Assembly (NCBI GenBank): GCA_027490195.1
Contig: JAIXYN010000044.1
Span: 44,532-108,531, forward strand
Source: Verrucomicrobiaceae bacterium
GTDB taxonomy: Bacteria > Verrucomicrobiota > Verrucomicrobiia > Verrucomicrobiales > Verrucomicrobiaceae
Length of the DNA: 64,000 nucleotides
Direction: 5' to 3'
Shown: in pieces, positions 16,992 to 25,038 of the stretch
Layout: the number at the start of each line of letters is the position of its first letter
Numbering within the stretch: position 1 is the stretch's first letter
Made by a program: the position numbers and the translations under genes
The notes under the pieces: generated by a model
Seen by the model: the letters and a program-made list of their open reading frames with translations, nothing else
The model's database searches: none
Told to the model about the DNA's origin: nothing

Positions 16992-17720
16992 ATGATAAAC
17001 ATGCGTCTCAACCTGCCTTTCGATATCGCGACCAGTTTGGCCATGGGGGGAATTGATCGTGTTACTGCGATAACAGACTCAATCTTAAAGCAGCATGGGA
17101 TTAATAAGTCGTTGCTTAGCGAGGCTGAAATCCTGGAGCTGCGTCGTCAGGAGGATATGCTTGCACATGGGGTAAGGTTTCAATTTGATGAGGACAAATC
17201 AATTGCGGCCAATCTCGCCGACATTTTTGAACAGGCGACAGACATCCAGAAGAACTCGGGCGGTGCAAACTTCGTTGGGGCTATGCTTCAGCATTTGGTC
17301 GGGGCCAAACTCGACATTGTTCTTGGCACGGGAGTGGCATCGCACCACGGTTTTTCCGTGGCCGATCATTCCACGGATCGAGCAGCGGACTTCGAGGTCA
17401 ATGGTGTGGCCATCCATGTCACAACGCATCCTTCCGAGGCATTGATTCGGAAGGCAGCCAAAAACATTCAGGCAGGCCTCAGACCTCTGATTGTCACTCT
17501 AGCGGACGGCGTTGAAGGAGCCGCTTATCTTCTTAAGAGCACGGAATGGAAGGACCGCGTTGACGTGATTGATGCGACTCAGTTTCTCACAGCAAATGTT
17601 TACGAACGAAGCTTCTTCAAAGCTGGCGAATGCAAAACCACGTTGGTCTCCATCCTTAACCGTTACAATGAGATCGTTGCCTCATGCGAGACCGATCCCG
17701 TTTTGAACATTCGTTTCTAG
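16992..17720 (+). CDS. DUF4928-like restriction-associated protein
   Basis: 242 residues from ATG 16992 (MINMRLNLPFDIA); a longer frame from 16956 overlaps the preceding gene and is less likely. Characteristic blocks are GGANFVGAMLQHLVGAKL, HHGFSVADHSTDRAADFEV and VAIHVTTHPSEALIRK, which I recognise as DUF4928, a family repeatedly found beside cytosine methyltransferases in restriction loci. The ADFEV..IHVTT segment could be a nuclease-type core (D...h-x-V). It is 17 bases downstream of the DUF3883 gene. Molecular function unproven. Confidence 0.65.
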   Translation: MINMRLNLPFDIATSLAMGGIDRVTAITDSILKQHGINKSLLSEAEILELRRQEDMLAHGVRFQFDEDKSIAANLADIFEQATDIQKNSGGANFVGAMLQHLVGAKLDIVLGTGVASHHGFSVADHSTDRAADFEVNGVAIHVTTHPSEALIRKAAKNIQAGLRPLIVTLADGVEGAAYLLKSTEWKDRVDVIDATQFLTANVYERSFFKAGECKTTLVSILNRYNEIVASCETDPVLNIRF

Positions 17721-17758
17721 CACGGGCAAGCACTCGGAAATCTATATTGCTGTCTTTT

Positions 17759-17971
17759 ATGTCTCCGATTGACCCACCAAATTCGAAGAATCAGCCGTTT
17801 CTTCGCCTTCATGCGGAGGAGAATCAGCCTGTCGAAATGAACTCCACAGGGCCAGCCACTTTCACTAATCGCTGGACCGGAAAGTTTACGCTGCCTGAAG
17901 CTGATCCCGAGGACGTTCGGCTTTCTCACATTCTGACGAAGTATGAACGGAGCAACCAGGAAGAATCCTGA
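17759..17971 (+). CDS. Small hypothetical protein at the end of the restriction island
   Basis: 70 residues from ATG 17759; the frame is open from 17684. The C-terminal stretch WTGKFTLPEADPEDVRLSHI has the look of a short regulator or antitoxin tail, but I cannot assign a family. The gene lies 38 bases after the DUF4928-like stop and shares its lower GC content. It may be a remnant. Confidence 0.4.
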   Translation: MSPIDPPNSKNQPFLRLHAEENQPVEMNSTGPATFTNRWTGKFTLPEADPEDVRLSHILTKYERSNQEES

Positions 17972-17989
17972 TTCATAGGCATCTCCACC

Positions 17990-19423
17990 TCACGCCAAAA
18001 TCTCACTCACCACGCGCGCCTGCGGATTCTCCACGAGCACTTGCTCCGTGCCATTGCGGCGGTAGCTGAGCTGCTTGGCGTCGAGACCGAAGAGGTGGAG
18101 GAGGGTGGCGTGGTAGTCGTAGTGATTGACGATGTCCTTAACGGCGTGGTGACCGAAGTCGTCGGTGGCGCCGTGGATGTGGCCGGACTTGAAGCCGCCG
18201 CCTGCCACCCACATGCTGAAGCCGTAGGTGTTGTGGTCGCGACCCACCGTGGTGCGGTCCTTGGAGCCGGAGCGATTCTGAATGACGGGCAGTCGGCCCA
18301 TCTCGCCGCCCCAGTGGACGATGGTGGTGTCGAGCAGGCCGCGCTGCTTCAAGTCGATGACGAGTGCAGCGGCTCCTTGATCCACATACTGGCACGCGGC
18401 AGGGAGCGCGGTGCGGATGTTTTGATGATTGTCCCAGGTCTGGTTCCCGGTGAAGAGGGAGACGCAGCGCACGCCGCGCTCGACGAGACGACGGGCGATG
18501 AGGCAGCGCGTGCCGAACTCGGCGGCGGCGGGATTGTCGATGCCGTAGAGCTTCTTGGTGGCGGCGCTTTCCTGATCGATGTCGAGCGCTTCCTTGGCCG
18601 CCGTCTGCATGCGGGCGGCGAGTTCAAAGCTCTGAATCCGGGCTTCGAGATCGGCCTCGCCGGGACGGGCTTCGAGGTGCTCCTTGTTCAGGCGCTGCAC
18701 GAAATTGAGGTAACGCGCCTGCGCATCGCCCTTGAGGCTGAGCGGTGCATCGAGATTGGGAATGCGCGGCTCTTTGGGTCGAATGACGGTGCCCTGATAC
18801 AGCGAGGGCAGCCAGCCGTTGCTCCAGTTGTCCACGCCGAGCACGGGCAGGCCGCGCGGGTCGGTAAGGGCCACGTAGGCGGGAAGATCCTGATTCTCGG
18901 AGCCGAGGCCATAGGTGAGCCAGCTCCCCAGCGTGGGGCGGCCACCGGTGACCTGGCCATTGAGCAGGGCGTAGATCGACTGACCATGATTGTTCACGCC
19001 CGTGTGCATGGAGCGGATGAGCGTGACGTCATCAACGATGTTCGAGAAGTGCGGCAGCAGCTCGCTGACATCCATGCCGGACTGACCGTACTGCTTGAAC
19101 TTCCACGGACTGCCCATGCACTCGCGGCTGGCTCCGGCGGCATCGTCGTATTTCACTTCGCCGGGGAAATCCTTGCCGTCGTACTTGGTGAGTTCGGGCT
19201 TGGGATCAAACAGATCCATGTGGCTCGGCCCGCCCTGCATGAACATGGAGATCATGGCCTTGGCCTGACCAAAGCCGTGCGGCATCTTGGGCTTCAGATC
19301 GAAATGGCGCGGCCCGATTTGCTCCGGGCTGGCGAGCAGGTTTTGGTCCCTGAGCAGCGTGGCCAAAGCGATACCGCCGATGCCATAGGCGGAACGGTGA
19401 AGAATGGAGCGGCGGGAGAGCAT
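17990..19423 (-). CDS. DUF1501 family exported protein (sulfatase-like fold)
   Basis: 477 residues. The N-terminus MLSRRSILHRSAYGIGGIA is a Tat-type signal with twin Arg. The body contains MISMFMQGGPSHMDLFDPKP, VDDVTLIRSMHTGVNNHGQS and, near the C-terminus, HWGGEMGRLP, GRDHNTYGFSMW and FGHHAVKDIVNHYDYHATLLHLFGLD, all standard in this family. Homologues usually sit beside a DUF1549/DUF1553 cytochrome-like gene; none is adjacent here. Function in the family is not established; the fold resembles alkaline phosphatase and sulfatase. Confidence 0.9.
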   Translation of the reverse strand: MLSRRSILHRSAYGIGGIALATLLRDQNLLASPEQIGPRHFDLKPKMPHGFGQAKAMISMFMQGGPSHMDLFDPKPELTKYDGKDFPGEVKYDDAAGASRECMGSPWKFKQYGQSGMDVSELLPHFSNIVDDVTLIRSMHTGVNNHGQSIYALLNGQVTGGRPTLGSWLTYGLGSENQDLPAYVALTDPRGLPVLGVDNWSNGWLPSLYQGTVIRPKEPRIPNLDAPLSLKGDAQARYLNFVQRLNKEHLEARPGEADLEARIQSFELAARMQTAAKEALDIDQESAATKKLYGIDNPAAAEFGTRCLIARRLVERGVRCVSLFTGNQTWDNHQNIRTALPAACQYVDQGAAALVIDLKQRGLLDTTIVHWGGEMGRLPVIQNRSGSKDRTTVGRDHNTYGFSMWVAGGGFKSGHIHGATDDFGHHAVKDIVNHYDYHATLLHLFGLDAKQLSYRRNGTEQVLVENPQARVVSEILA

Positions 19424-19489
19424 GGTTTAGTTACGGGACGAAGGGGGCGATTCTTTTGAGGAAGCGGTAAGCGAGACGGCATGTTTGAA

Positions 19490-19669
19490 AATGACGAATG
19501 AGTAAATCCGAATGACGAGATAATGCCGAAATCCGAAATTGACAGCCAACCCGCACTTCATGGCAAACCGACCCCATTCAGGCCAAAGAGGCTACCTCAC
19601 AACGAGCCACAAATTTCGTCATTGGTGCTTCGTCATTTGTTAGTCATTCGGATTTACTCATTCGTCATT
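19490..19669. repeat. Long inverted repeat with 27-base perfect arms
   Basis: Left core 19490-19516 and right core 19643-19669 are exact reverse complements over 27 bases (AATGACGAATGAGTAAATCC...). Outside the core the arms continue as degenerate phrases of the type AATGACGAA and AATGCCGAAATCC. The loop is about 126 bases. The right arm supplies the xseA stop codon (19665-19667, minus strand), so the repeat has inserted or grown into the gene's end. Confidence 0.85.
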
Positions 19670-21017
19670 CTGCCTGCCCCTTCACCACACTCCTCACCGT
19701 CCCCTGCGCCAGTCGCGTCAGGATCTCATCCCCCGGCTTCACCTCAGCAGCATCCTTGAGTACTTTCCCCGCAGCATTGGTGGCGAAGGAAAAGCCACGG
19801 GCGAGCACGGCCTGCGGGCCGATGTGTTTGAGGAGATCCGCACGTGATTGCAGCCGGTCAGCCAGACGGTCCAGCCGATGCTGGAGGCCCTGCTGCAAGC
19901 GGCGCCCGCTCGTCTCGGCGCGGTGCACGGCTTCGGTGAGTTGCACGCGAGGATGATGTGCGGCCAGCACGTGCTGCTTTTGCGTGAGGTCATCGGTCCA
20001 GGATTGCAACCTCTCGCGCAAGGTGTCACGCAGGCGCGATTCGTGGTCGTCGATGCTCTGCTCAGCCTGCTGCAGCAAACGGTCCGGCGCATGCAGCAGC
20101 GGGCCTTTGGCGGTGAGCTCGATCACGTGCTGATGATGCTCCAGCAGCGTGCCCACGCGGGCTTTCAGCGTGCGGGCGATGCTGTCGAAATGTCGCTGCA
20201 ACTCGGTGCTGTCCGGCGCGAGAAGTTCCGCTGCCGCGCTGGGAGTGGGCGCACGCAGATCGGCCACGAAGTCGGCGATGGTAAAATCAATCTCATGCCC
20301 AACGGCGGAGATGACGGGGATGGGACAATCGGCGATAGCGCGAGCGAGCACTTCCTCATTGAAGGCCCACAGGTCCTCCAAACTGCCGCCACCACGGCCC
20401 ACGACGATGGTGTCAGGCACCGGCAGGCCGAAGTTTTCAGCATCGCCCAGCACTTTGAGCGCCCGCACGATTTCCAGCTCGGCCCCCTGCCCTTGCACAC
20501 GCACGGGAAAAACGAGCACTCGCACCCAGGGCGCACGCCGAGTGAGGATGTTGAGCATGTCCTGGATGGCCGCGCCCGTCGGTGACGTGACCAGCGCGAC
20601 GATGCGCGGAAAGCGCGGGATGGCGCGCTTGCCTTCTGCATCAAACAGGCCCTCGGCATGCAGCTTGCGCTTCAGCGCTTCGAACCGCTCTTGCAGCGAG
20701 CCTTTGCCCTTCGCCTGCACTTGTTTGACGACCATCTGGTACTGCCCGCGCGGCTCATACACGCTGATCTCGCCATGCACCTGCATGAGCGCGCCGTCTT
20801 GAATGCGGGCACTGCTGCGTGCGGCGGCCCCGCGAAACATCACGCAGCTCAGTTGTGCCCCGGCGTCCTTCAGCGTGAAGTACTGATGGCCGGAGGATTG
20901 CAGGCGATGATTGCTGATCTCGCCCTCCACCCAAACGCTGCCGATGCGGCTTTGCAACACATCGCGGATTTCGCGCGTGAGCTGGGTCACAGAGAGGACA
21001 TCAGGATCTTCGGGCAT
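19665..21017 (-). CDS. xseA: Exodeoxyribonuclease VII large subunit
   Basis: 450 residues. N-terminal OB-fold (LSVTQLTREIRDVLQSRIGSVWVEGEISN), catalytic core with FPRIVALVTSPTGAAIQDM, VGRGGGSLEDLWAFNEE and VISAVGHEIDFTIADFVADLRAPTPSAAAEL, then a long coiled coil and a C-terminal LARGFSFATNAAGKVLKDA segment. XseA with XseB degrades single-stranded DNA in repair. No xseB is visible in the window. The last codon and the stop lie inside a long inverted repeat. Confidence 0.96.
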   Translation of the reverse strand: MPEDPDVLSVTQLTREIRDVLQSRIGSVWVEGEISNHRLQSSGHQYFTLKDAGAQLSCVMFRGAAARSSARIQDGALMQVHGEISVYEPRGQYQMVVKQVQAKGKGSLQERFEALKRKLHAEGLFDAEGKRAIPRFPRIVALVTSPTGAAIQDMLNILTRRAPWVRVLVFPVRVQGQGAELEIVRALKVLGDAENFGLPVPDTIVVGRGGGSLEDLWAFNEEVLARAIADCPIPVISAVGHEIDFTIADFVADLRAPTPSAAAELLAPDSTELQRHFDSIARTLKARVGTLLEHHQHVIELTAKGPLLHAPDRLLQQAEQSIDDHESRLRDTLRERLQSWTDDLTQKQHVLAAHHPRVQLTEAVHRAETSGRRLQQGLQHRLDRLADRLQSRADLLKHIGPQAVLARGFSFATNAAGKVLKDAAEVKPGDEILTRLAQGTVRSVVKGQAE

Positions 21018-21060
21018 GAGGGGTGTTTATTGAGCGATAAGCGGGCGGTGTGCAATGAGA

Positions 21061-21194
21061 GGAATGACGAAACCAGAATGAGGAATGTCGAAGGAAGGCC
21101 TAATGTCGAAGTTCGAAAACGAGGTGCGTCGCTATGCTTCTTCATTCTGGCTTCGTTCTTCCTTCGTCATTCAGCATTCTGGTTTCGTCATTCT
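21061..21194. repeat. Long phrase-type inverted repeat between xseA and the M50-like gene
   Basis: Left arm 21061-21098 and right arm 21159-21194 are complementary, with a perfect 19-base core (GAATGACGAAACCAGAATG) and a second partly matched block (GAATG-CGAAGGAAG). The phrases GAATGACGAA and AATGTCGAA recur within each arm. It sits 43 bases upstream of the xseA start and 45 bases after the end of the M50-like gene. Confidence 0.8.
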
Positions 21195-21238
21195 TGCGCA
21201 CCCTTCTTCCCAGTCCCCACGAAAACGTTCCCCGCAGC

Positions 21239-22051
21239 TCAGAACACCAGATGCCAAAGCCAGCCAAACATCCCTGAGGCCACCGACCACCAGCAGCGCG
21301 CCACTTCCATGAAACCCAGCCCCGGTGCGGGTGAGGAGGCGAGAAACAGTGCGATGAGCAGGAAGGCATTGATGAGAAAAATCAGCATCATGGAGAAGAA
21401 CTCGCCATTCCGCTTGAGGTCCCCCTGCTCGGCGATCACGGTTTTGACCGTATAAGTGGCATGAAAGCACCAGGTCAGCCCGACCAGCGCGTAGAGGAAG
21501 CGCAGGGGCTTCAGGTGCACCGTCCATTTTAAGAGGTGTACGGCATGCGACTGCTGCATGTCCAGCGCCAGCCCCACGAGGCCAAATAAGAGCATGATGA
21601 TCAGCGTGTAAAAAGGGATCAAGTAGGGCGCGAGCGTGATCCAAGTGTTGGACTTGTCCGTCTCCACGTAGCCGCCCTCGGCGCTAACTTTCCAGTCAAA
21701 GATGCGCCCGCCAAACATCCGTGCCGTCATTAGGTGGCTGAGTTCATGGCCAAAGACATACGCCGTCACAGGCCTCACCCCGGCCAGATAGGCCACGGCC
21801 CAGACCACGCCGCCGAAGGTGAAAAAGATGAACTCCTCAGACTTAAGGAAATCCATGCGGGACACCGCGCGCCAGAGCATCATGATCAGCGTGATGGCCG
21901 TGACCAGACAGGCCGGAGCCAGCACGGCACCCCCTATCCACCGCTTCAAAAGCAGGAGGTAGTGATCCCGCTGCACATCGCGCCGGTTGTTGATCCCGGC
22001 GGGGCGATTGCGGGTCTCATGGAGATGTCTGCGCAGGTTCGCGGTGGACAT
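21239..22051 (-). CDS. M50-like membrane metalloprotease
   Basis: 270 residues with about six hydrophobic segments. The zinc motif reads VFGHELSHLMTARMFGG with H102-E-L-S-H106, an HExxH site inside a membrane-associated helix as in site-2 proteases. The distal Asp motif typical of M50 (NxxPxxxxDG) is not clear, so activity is uncertain. Four copies of TGTGAA/TTCACA lie just upstream (22087-22137). Substrate unknown. Confidence 0.65.
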   Translation of the reverse strand: MSTANLRRHLHETRNRPAGINNRRDVQRDHYLLLLKRWIGGAVLAPACLVTAITLIMMLWRAVSRMDFLKSEEFIFFTFGGVVWAVAYLAGVRPVTAYVFGHELSHLMTARMFGGRIFDWKVSAEGGYVETDKSNTWITLAPYLIPFYTLIIMLLFGLVGLALDMQQSHAVHLLKWTVHLKPLRFLYALVGLTWCFHATYTVKTVIAEQGDLKRNGEFFSMMLIFLINAFLLIALFLASSPAPGLGFMEVARCWWSVASGMFGWLWHLVF

Positions 22052-22086
22052 GGGAATGATGAGTTATTTAACCTTTGTTAAACATC

Positions 22087-22137
22087 TTCACAATTTGAAA
22101 TGTGAATATGTGAACAAAATGTGCCGATCTTTTCACA
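22087..22137 (-). promoter_or_regulatory. Cluster of TGTGAA/TTCACA half-sites upstream of the M50-like gene
   Basis: TTCACA at 22087 and TGTGAA at 22101 form a perfect inverted pair with 8-base spacing; further copies are TGTGAA at 22109 and TTCACA at 22132. Four hexamers in 51 bases, in an AT-rich stretch 36-86 bases before the start codon, suggest an operator. The regulator is unknown. Confidence 0.4.
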
Positions 22138-22229
22138 ATTTCCCGAACTGACCAGCACCACAAAAACGCGTTTGGGGCGCTTTTACCCACGCTGAGGCGG
22201 TGGATCACACGATGGCACCCCAAACTCCA

Positions 22230-22259
22230 GACCCGTTGCGGCGCAACTGGGCAACTTTA
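22230..22259. repeat. GTTGCGCCGCAAC hairpin repeat, copy B
   Basis: Same unit as at 3591-3620: ACCCGTTGCG followed by GCGCAACTGGGCAACTTTA. Its end coincides with the stop codon of the DUF486 gene on the minus strand (22257-22259). Confidence 0.75.
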
Positions 22260-22601
22260 CTTGCGGAAAATGAAGTACACCGCCCCGCACATGCAGAGCG
22301 CTGCCCACAGGTAGTCCCACTTGAGGGACTCCTTCATGTAAAACACCACAAAGGGTACGAATACCATCAGGGTGATCACCTCCTGGATGATCTTGAGCTG
22401 CGGCAGTGTCAGCGCCGTGCTGCCGATGCGATTGGCCGGCACCTGCAGCATGTATTCAAAGAACGCGATCCCCCAGCTGATGAAGGCAGCGATGAACCAA
22501 GGCTTGGCCTTCAAGTCCCGCAGGTGCGCATACCAGGCAAAAGTCATGAAAATGTTCGACCCCATCAAGAGGGCGACAGCTTTGATCACAGGCCAGTTCA
22601 T
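22257..22601 (-). CDS. DMT/DUF486 family small membrane protein
   Basis: 114 residues with four predicted membrane helices. Motifs SNIFMTFAWYAHL, WGIAFFEYMLQVPANRIG and QLKIIQEVITLMVFVPF match the DUF486 family, half-size relatives of drug/metabolite transporters that likely act as dimers. Substrate unknown. The start MNWPVIKA at 22601 fits the family. Confidence 0.9.
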   Translation of the reverse strand: MNWPVIKAVALLMGSNIFMTFAWYAHLRDLKAKPWFIAAFISWGIAFFEYMLQVPANRIGSTALTLPQLKIIQEVITLMVFVPFVVFYMKESLKWDYLWAALCMCGAVYFIFRK

Positions 22602-22640
22602 GCGTGCATGGGAGCATAGGAATACCGGATGCCAAGCGCA

Positions 22641-22731
22641 GGAGGTTAGGCCTGGGGCGTCTCGCCTTAGTTCTGGTCTGAATCAAAGGCGAGACGCCTC
22701 GATCCATTGACAGGCCGGAGGCCTATCCTCC
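22641..22731. mobile_element. MITE-like palindromic element, 91 bp
   Basis: Terminal inverted repeats 22641-22653 and 22719-22731 match at 12 of 13 positions (GGAGG-TAGGCCT). Inside, 22656-22668 and 22686-22698 form a perfect 13-base stem (GGCGTCTCGCCTT). It has no coding capacity and sits between the DUF486 and DUF58 genes. A REP-like or MITE-like element is the most likely reading; it could also serve as a terminator for the DUF58 gene. Confidence 0.7.
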
Positions 22732-22741
22732 ATCCGTGCGA

Positions 22742-23653
22742 TCAAGCGCCACCTGCCAGCGCCGAACCACGCACCAGCAGATCCAGGAAGCGCTCCTCAA
22801 ACGCCTCGTCACTGGTCACCTGCATGAAATCCACACTGTGGCTGGCGCACTCACTGGCGAGGTTGCCCACGAAGGCGTCAAAGGTTTCCACATAGCGCTG
22901 GACGTCGCGCTTGGTCAGCCAGAAGCGGCGGCGCTCGCCAGTTTCCACCTCGGTCAGCTCCAGCTCGCCTTCGATCTCAGGCAGTCGCTCTTCGGGATGC
23001 ACGATCTGGAGAAAGTGGTTCTCCCCCGGCCATGCCGCCACGCGGGACACCGCCTCGGTGGCGCTGCCGATCTCGCTCCCAAAGAAGTCGCTGATGATGA
23101 AGATGATGCCGTAGCGCTGCTTGCTGGGACGAAACTCCTCAAAGCAGCGCTTCATATCTGTGAGGCCTTCAAATTTCAGCTTCAGCACCGCCTGGATCAC
23201 TTTTTCAATGTTCCCCTGCCCGCGCAGAGGGGGCAGTTCCTGATGCACACCGCTGCTCATGGAATACAGGCTCACGCGCTGCTGCGCACTCAGCGCCAGA
23301 TAGGCTAGCGCCACCGCGAAGCGCAGCGCCTGCCGCCGCTTTTCTGGAAACGGCTCCGCCATAGAGGTGCTGGTATCCAGCATGATGTGGAGATTCAGCT
23401 CCTGCGTTTCTTCGTAGAGGCGCACAAAGAGCTTATCCAGCCGCGCATACAAACGCCAGTCGATGGCGCGGTAGTCCTCACGCGGCGTGTAGTGGCGGTA
23501 GTCTTTGAATTCGCGAGTGAACCCGGTAGCGGAGGTCGATTGCGATCCACGCCGCATCAACTGCCGCCGCTTGCGCAGGCGCAGCGCCAGCACCCTCAGC
23601 CGGTCCAGAAAGGAGGCATCAAATAAGTCTTCGCGGTCGAGGGTGTCGGGCAT
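22742..23653 (-). CDS. DUF58 family protein
   Basis: 303 residues from ATG 23653; a TTG at 23674 is in frame. The DUF58 signature FTREFKDYRHYTPREDYRAIDWRLYAR is present, followed by a von Willebrand A-like fold with MIDAS residues in LDTSTSM. DUF58 proteins usually pair with a MoxR AAA+ ATPase; here the MoxR gene is 2 kb away (25736-26725), beyond three other genes. Likely a cytoplasmic partner of an envelope maturation system. Molecular role not established. Confidence 0.9.
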   Translation of the reverse strand: MPDTLDREDLFDASFLDRLRVLALRLRKRRQLMRRGSQSTSATGFTREFKDYRHYTPREDYRAIDWRLYARLDKLFVRLYEETQELNLHIMLDTSTSMAEPFPEKRRQALRFAVALAYLALSAQQRVSLYSMSSGVHQELPPLRGQGNIEKVIQAVLKLKFEGLTDMKRCFEEFRPSKQRYGIIFIISDFFGSEIGSATEAVSRVAAWPGENHFLQIVHPEERLPEIEGELELTEVETGERRRFWLTKRDVQRYVETFDAFVGNLASECASHSVDFMQVTSDEAFEERFLDLLVRGSALAGGA

Positions 23654-23676
23654 TCGAGGGATCAGATCAGGCAATC

Positions 23677-24219
23677 TTAACGAGAAGTGTGCTCAGCGCT
23701 CGCGATTGCTGCAAAGATACTCAACGGAATCAACAGGACAAAAATACGCAGCAACCAAAGGAGAATGTCAGCCTGCGGCTTGTGCGCCTGCGCCATGATT
23801 CCCGCAGCGCGCTGCGGACCCACCACCGAAGCCAACAGTTCGGAGGTCACGTCCTTGCCGCCCATGCAGTTGGTGTAAAGCGTCTGGATGGTGAAAAAGA
23901 TGCCCCAGGGAATGCCCCACCAGCCCACCACCATGGAAAGCAGCGTCCATGGCCAGGCATGCGCCCCTGACCCATGGCCCGCACGGATGTACTGAATGTC
24001 TGAGCTGCGCTGAAAACTCATGACGATGACGGAGAAATTATAGCGGAAGATCCTGAAGCGGCCGCCGCGCAGCACATCGTCCTCGATCTGCTGGATGCTC
24101 ATGCCTTCGGTCCCTGACATCGGGCGTCCTTTGTCGAGGAGTGGTTGATTTAAGTAGGCGGAGACGTCGTCTTGAGACCAGGCATTGGTCGTCGCGGGCA
24201 AGGGAGGTGGTGTGCTCAT
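23677..24219 (-). CDS. Two-helix membrane protein beside DUF58 gene
   Basis: 180 residues from ATG 24219 (MSTPPPLPATTNAW). A soluble N-terminal half (GGRFRIFRYNFSVIVMSF) is followed by hydrophobic segments at WTLLSMVVGWWGIPWGIFF and LLWLLRIFVLLIPLSIFAAI. No family recognised with certainty. It lies 23 bases upstream of the DUF58 gene on the same strand and is probably co-transcribed. Confidence 0.65.
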   Translation of the reverse strand: MSTPPPLPATTNAWSQDDVSAYLNQPLLDKGRPMSGTEGMSIQQIEDDVLRGGRFRIFRYNFSVIVMSFQRSSDIQYIRAGHGSGAHAWPWTLLSMVVGWWGIPWGIFFTIQTLYTNCMGGKDVTSELLASVVGPQRAAGIMAQAHKPQADILLWLLRIFVLLIPLSIFAAIASAEHTSR

Positions 24220-24315
24220 GAGGAATATCGAGCCATGTTTGAAGCAGGTATTTTCAGACATGGCAAGAATCTCTCTTGCGCTGGCTAAGATTTATTTGGT
24301 AAGCAGATACACCGC

Positions 24316-24993
24316 ATGAAAATCCGCCCCTTAAATCACCCGCCGGGCTTCATCAGCCTGGGCTGCCTCGGTTACCTCATTGTCATTGCCCTTCTCTGGG
24401 GTGGCGGCCAGGGTGTCTATACTGCGCTGAAGAACCGCCAACCGCTGGAGATCACGGTGTCCGACTACATTGCGAAAAAACCCAATGCCGAATGGGTGAC
24501 ACTGAAGGAGGCGCAGTTGAATCTCCTCGAAGCGGCCCACAAGGAACGGCTCGGAAAAATCTCCGAGATCTTCATTCCTGTCCGCCCCAAGGGTGAATCC
24601 ACGGGTGCTCCGGTGCACATCCTGCTTTCCACCAAGGACAAGGACATCGTGGCTGCACTGGAGGACCTCGACAATTCCGGCGGCACCATGAAGGAGGCAA
24701 TGAATGCCGCCTCACGGCATGCGGACAAGCTCTTCATGCAAAAAGACGTCTCTGGCCTGATCCGCTTCGGCATTGATTCCGACGACAAAACACGAAAAAA
24801 ACTGGCCAAACTGGACATGAAGCTGACGGCGGATTTTGTGATCATGAACGATGGCGCAGCCCCCAGCCTCTTTGGCAGCATGGCCATGCTGGGCATCGGC
24901 TTGCTGGTCGGGTTTTTCATGCTGAGAAGAGCAGGCAAGAGTGAACCTGCAGCCCCACCGCCACTGCCGCCCAATTTGCCACCACGGGCTTAA
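24316..24993 (+). CDS. Membrane protein, tandem paralogue 1
   Basis: 225 residues: an N-terminal helix (ISLGCLGYLIVIALLWGGGQGVY), a soluble domain of about 150 residues containing EITVSDYIAKKPNAEW and PVHILLSTKD, and a C-terminal helix (MAMLGIGLLVGFFML) followed by a Pro-rich tail. It is clearly homologous along its length to the next gene. No known domain seen. It is read opposite to the flanking DUF58 and MoxR genes. Confidence 0.75.
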   Translation: MKIRPLNHPPGFISLGCLGYLIVIALLWGGGQGVYTALKNRQPLEITVSDYIAKKPNAEWVTLKEAQLNLLEAAHKERLGKISEIFIPVRPKGESTGAPVHILLSTKDKDIVAALEDLDNSGGTMKEAMNAASRHADKLFMQKDVSGLIRFGIDSDDKTRKKLAKLDMKLTADFVIMNDGAAPSLFGSMAMLGIGLLVGFFMLRRAGKSEPAAPPPLPPNLPPRA

Positions 24994-25038
24994 TAACATG
25001 AGGAATGAATCTCCCATGACGAGGGCTCAGGAGGCCGC

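Noticed and set aside
18041..19459. A 472-codon open frame antisense to the DUF1501 gene
   Set aside because: Low-complexity, domain-free shadow; the DUF1501 motifs on the other strand are unambiguous.
10801..21194. CRISPR array interpretation of the phrase repeats
   Set aside because: Repeats are inverted pairs, not regularly spaced direct repeats, and no cas genes are present.
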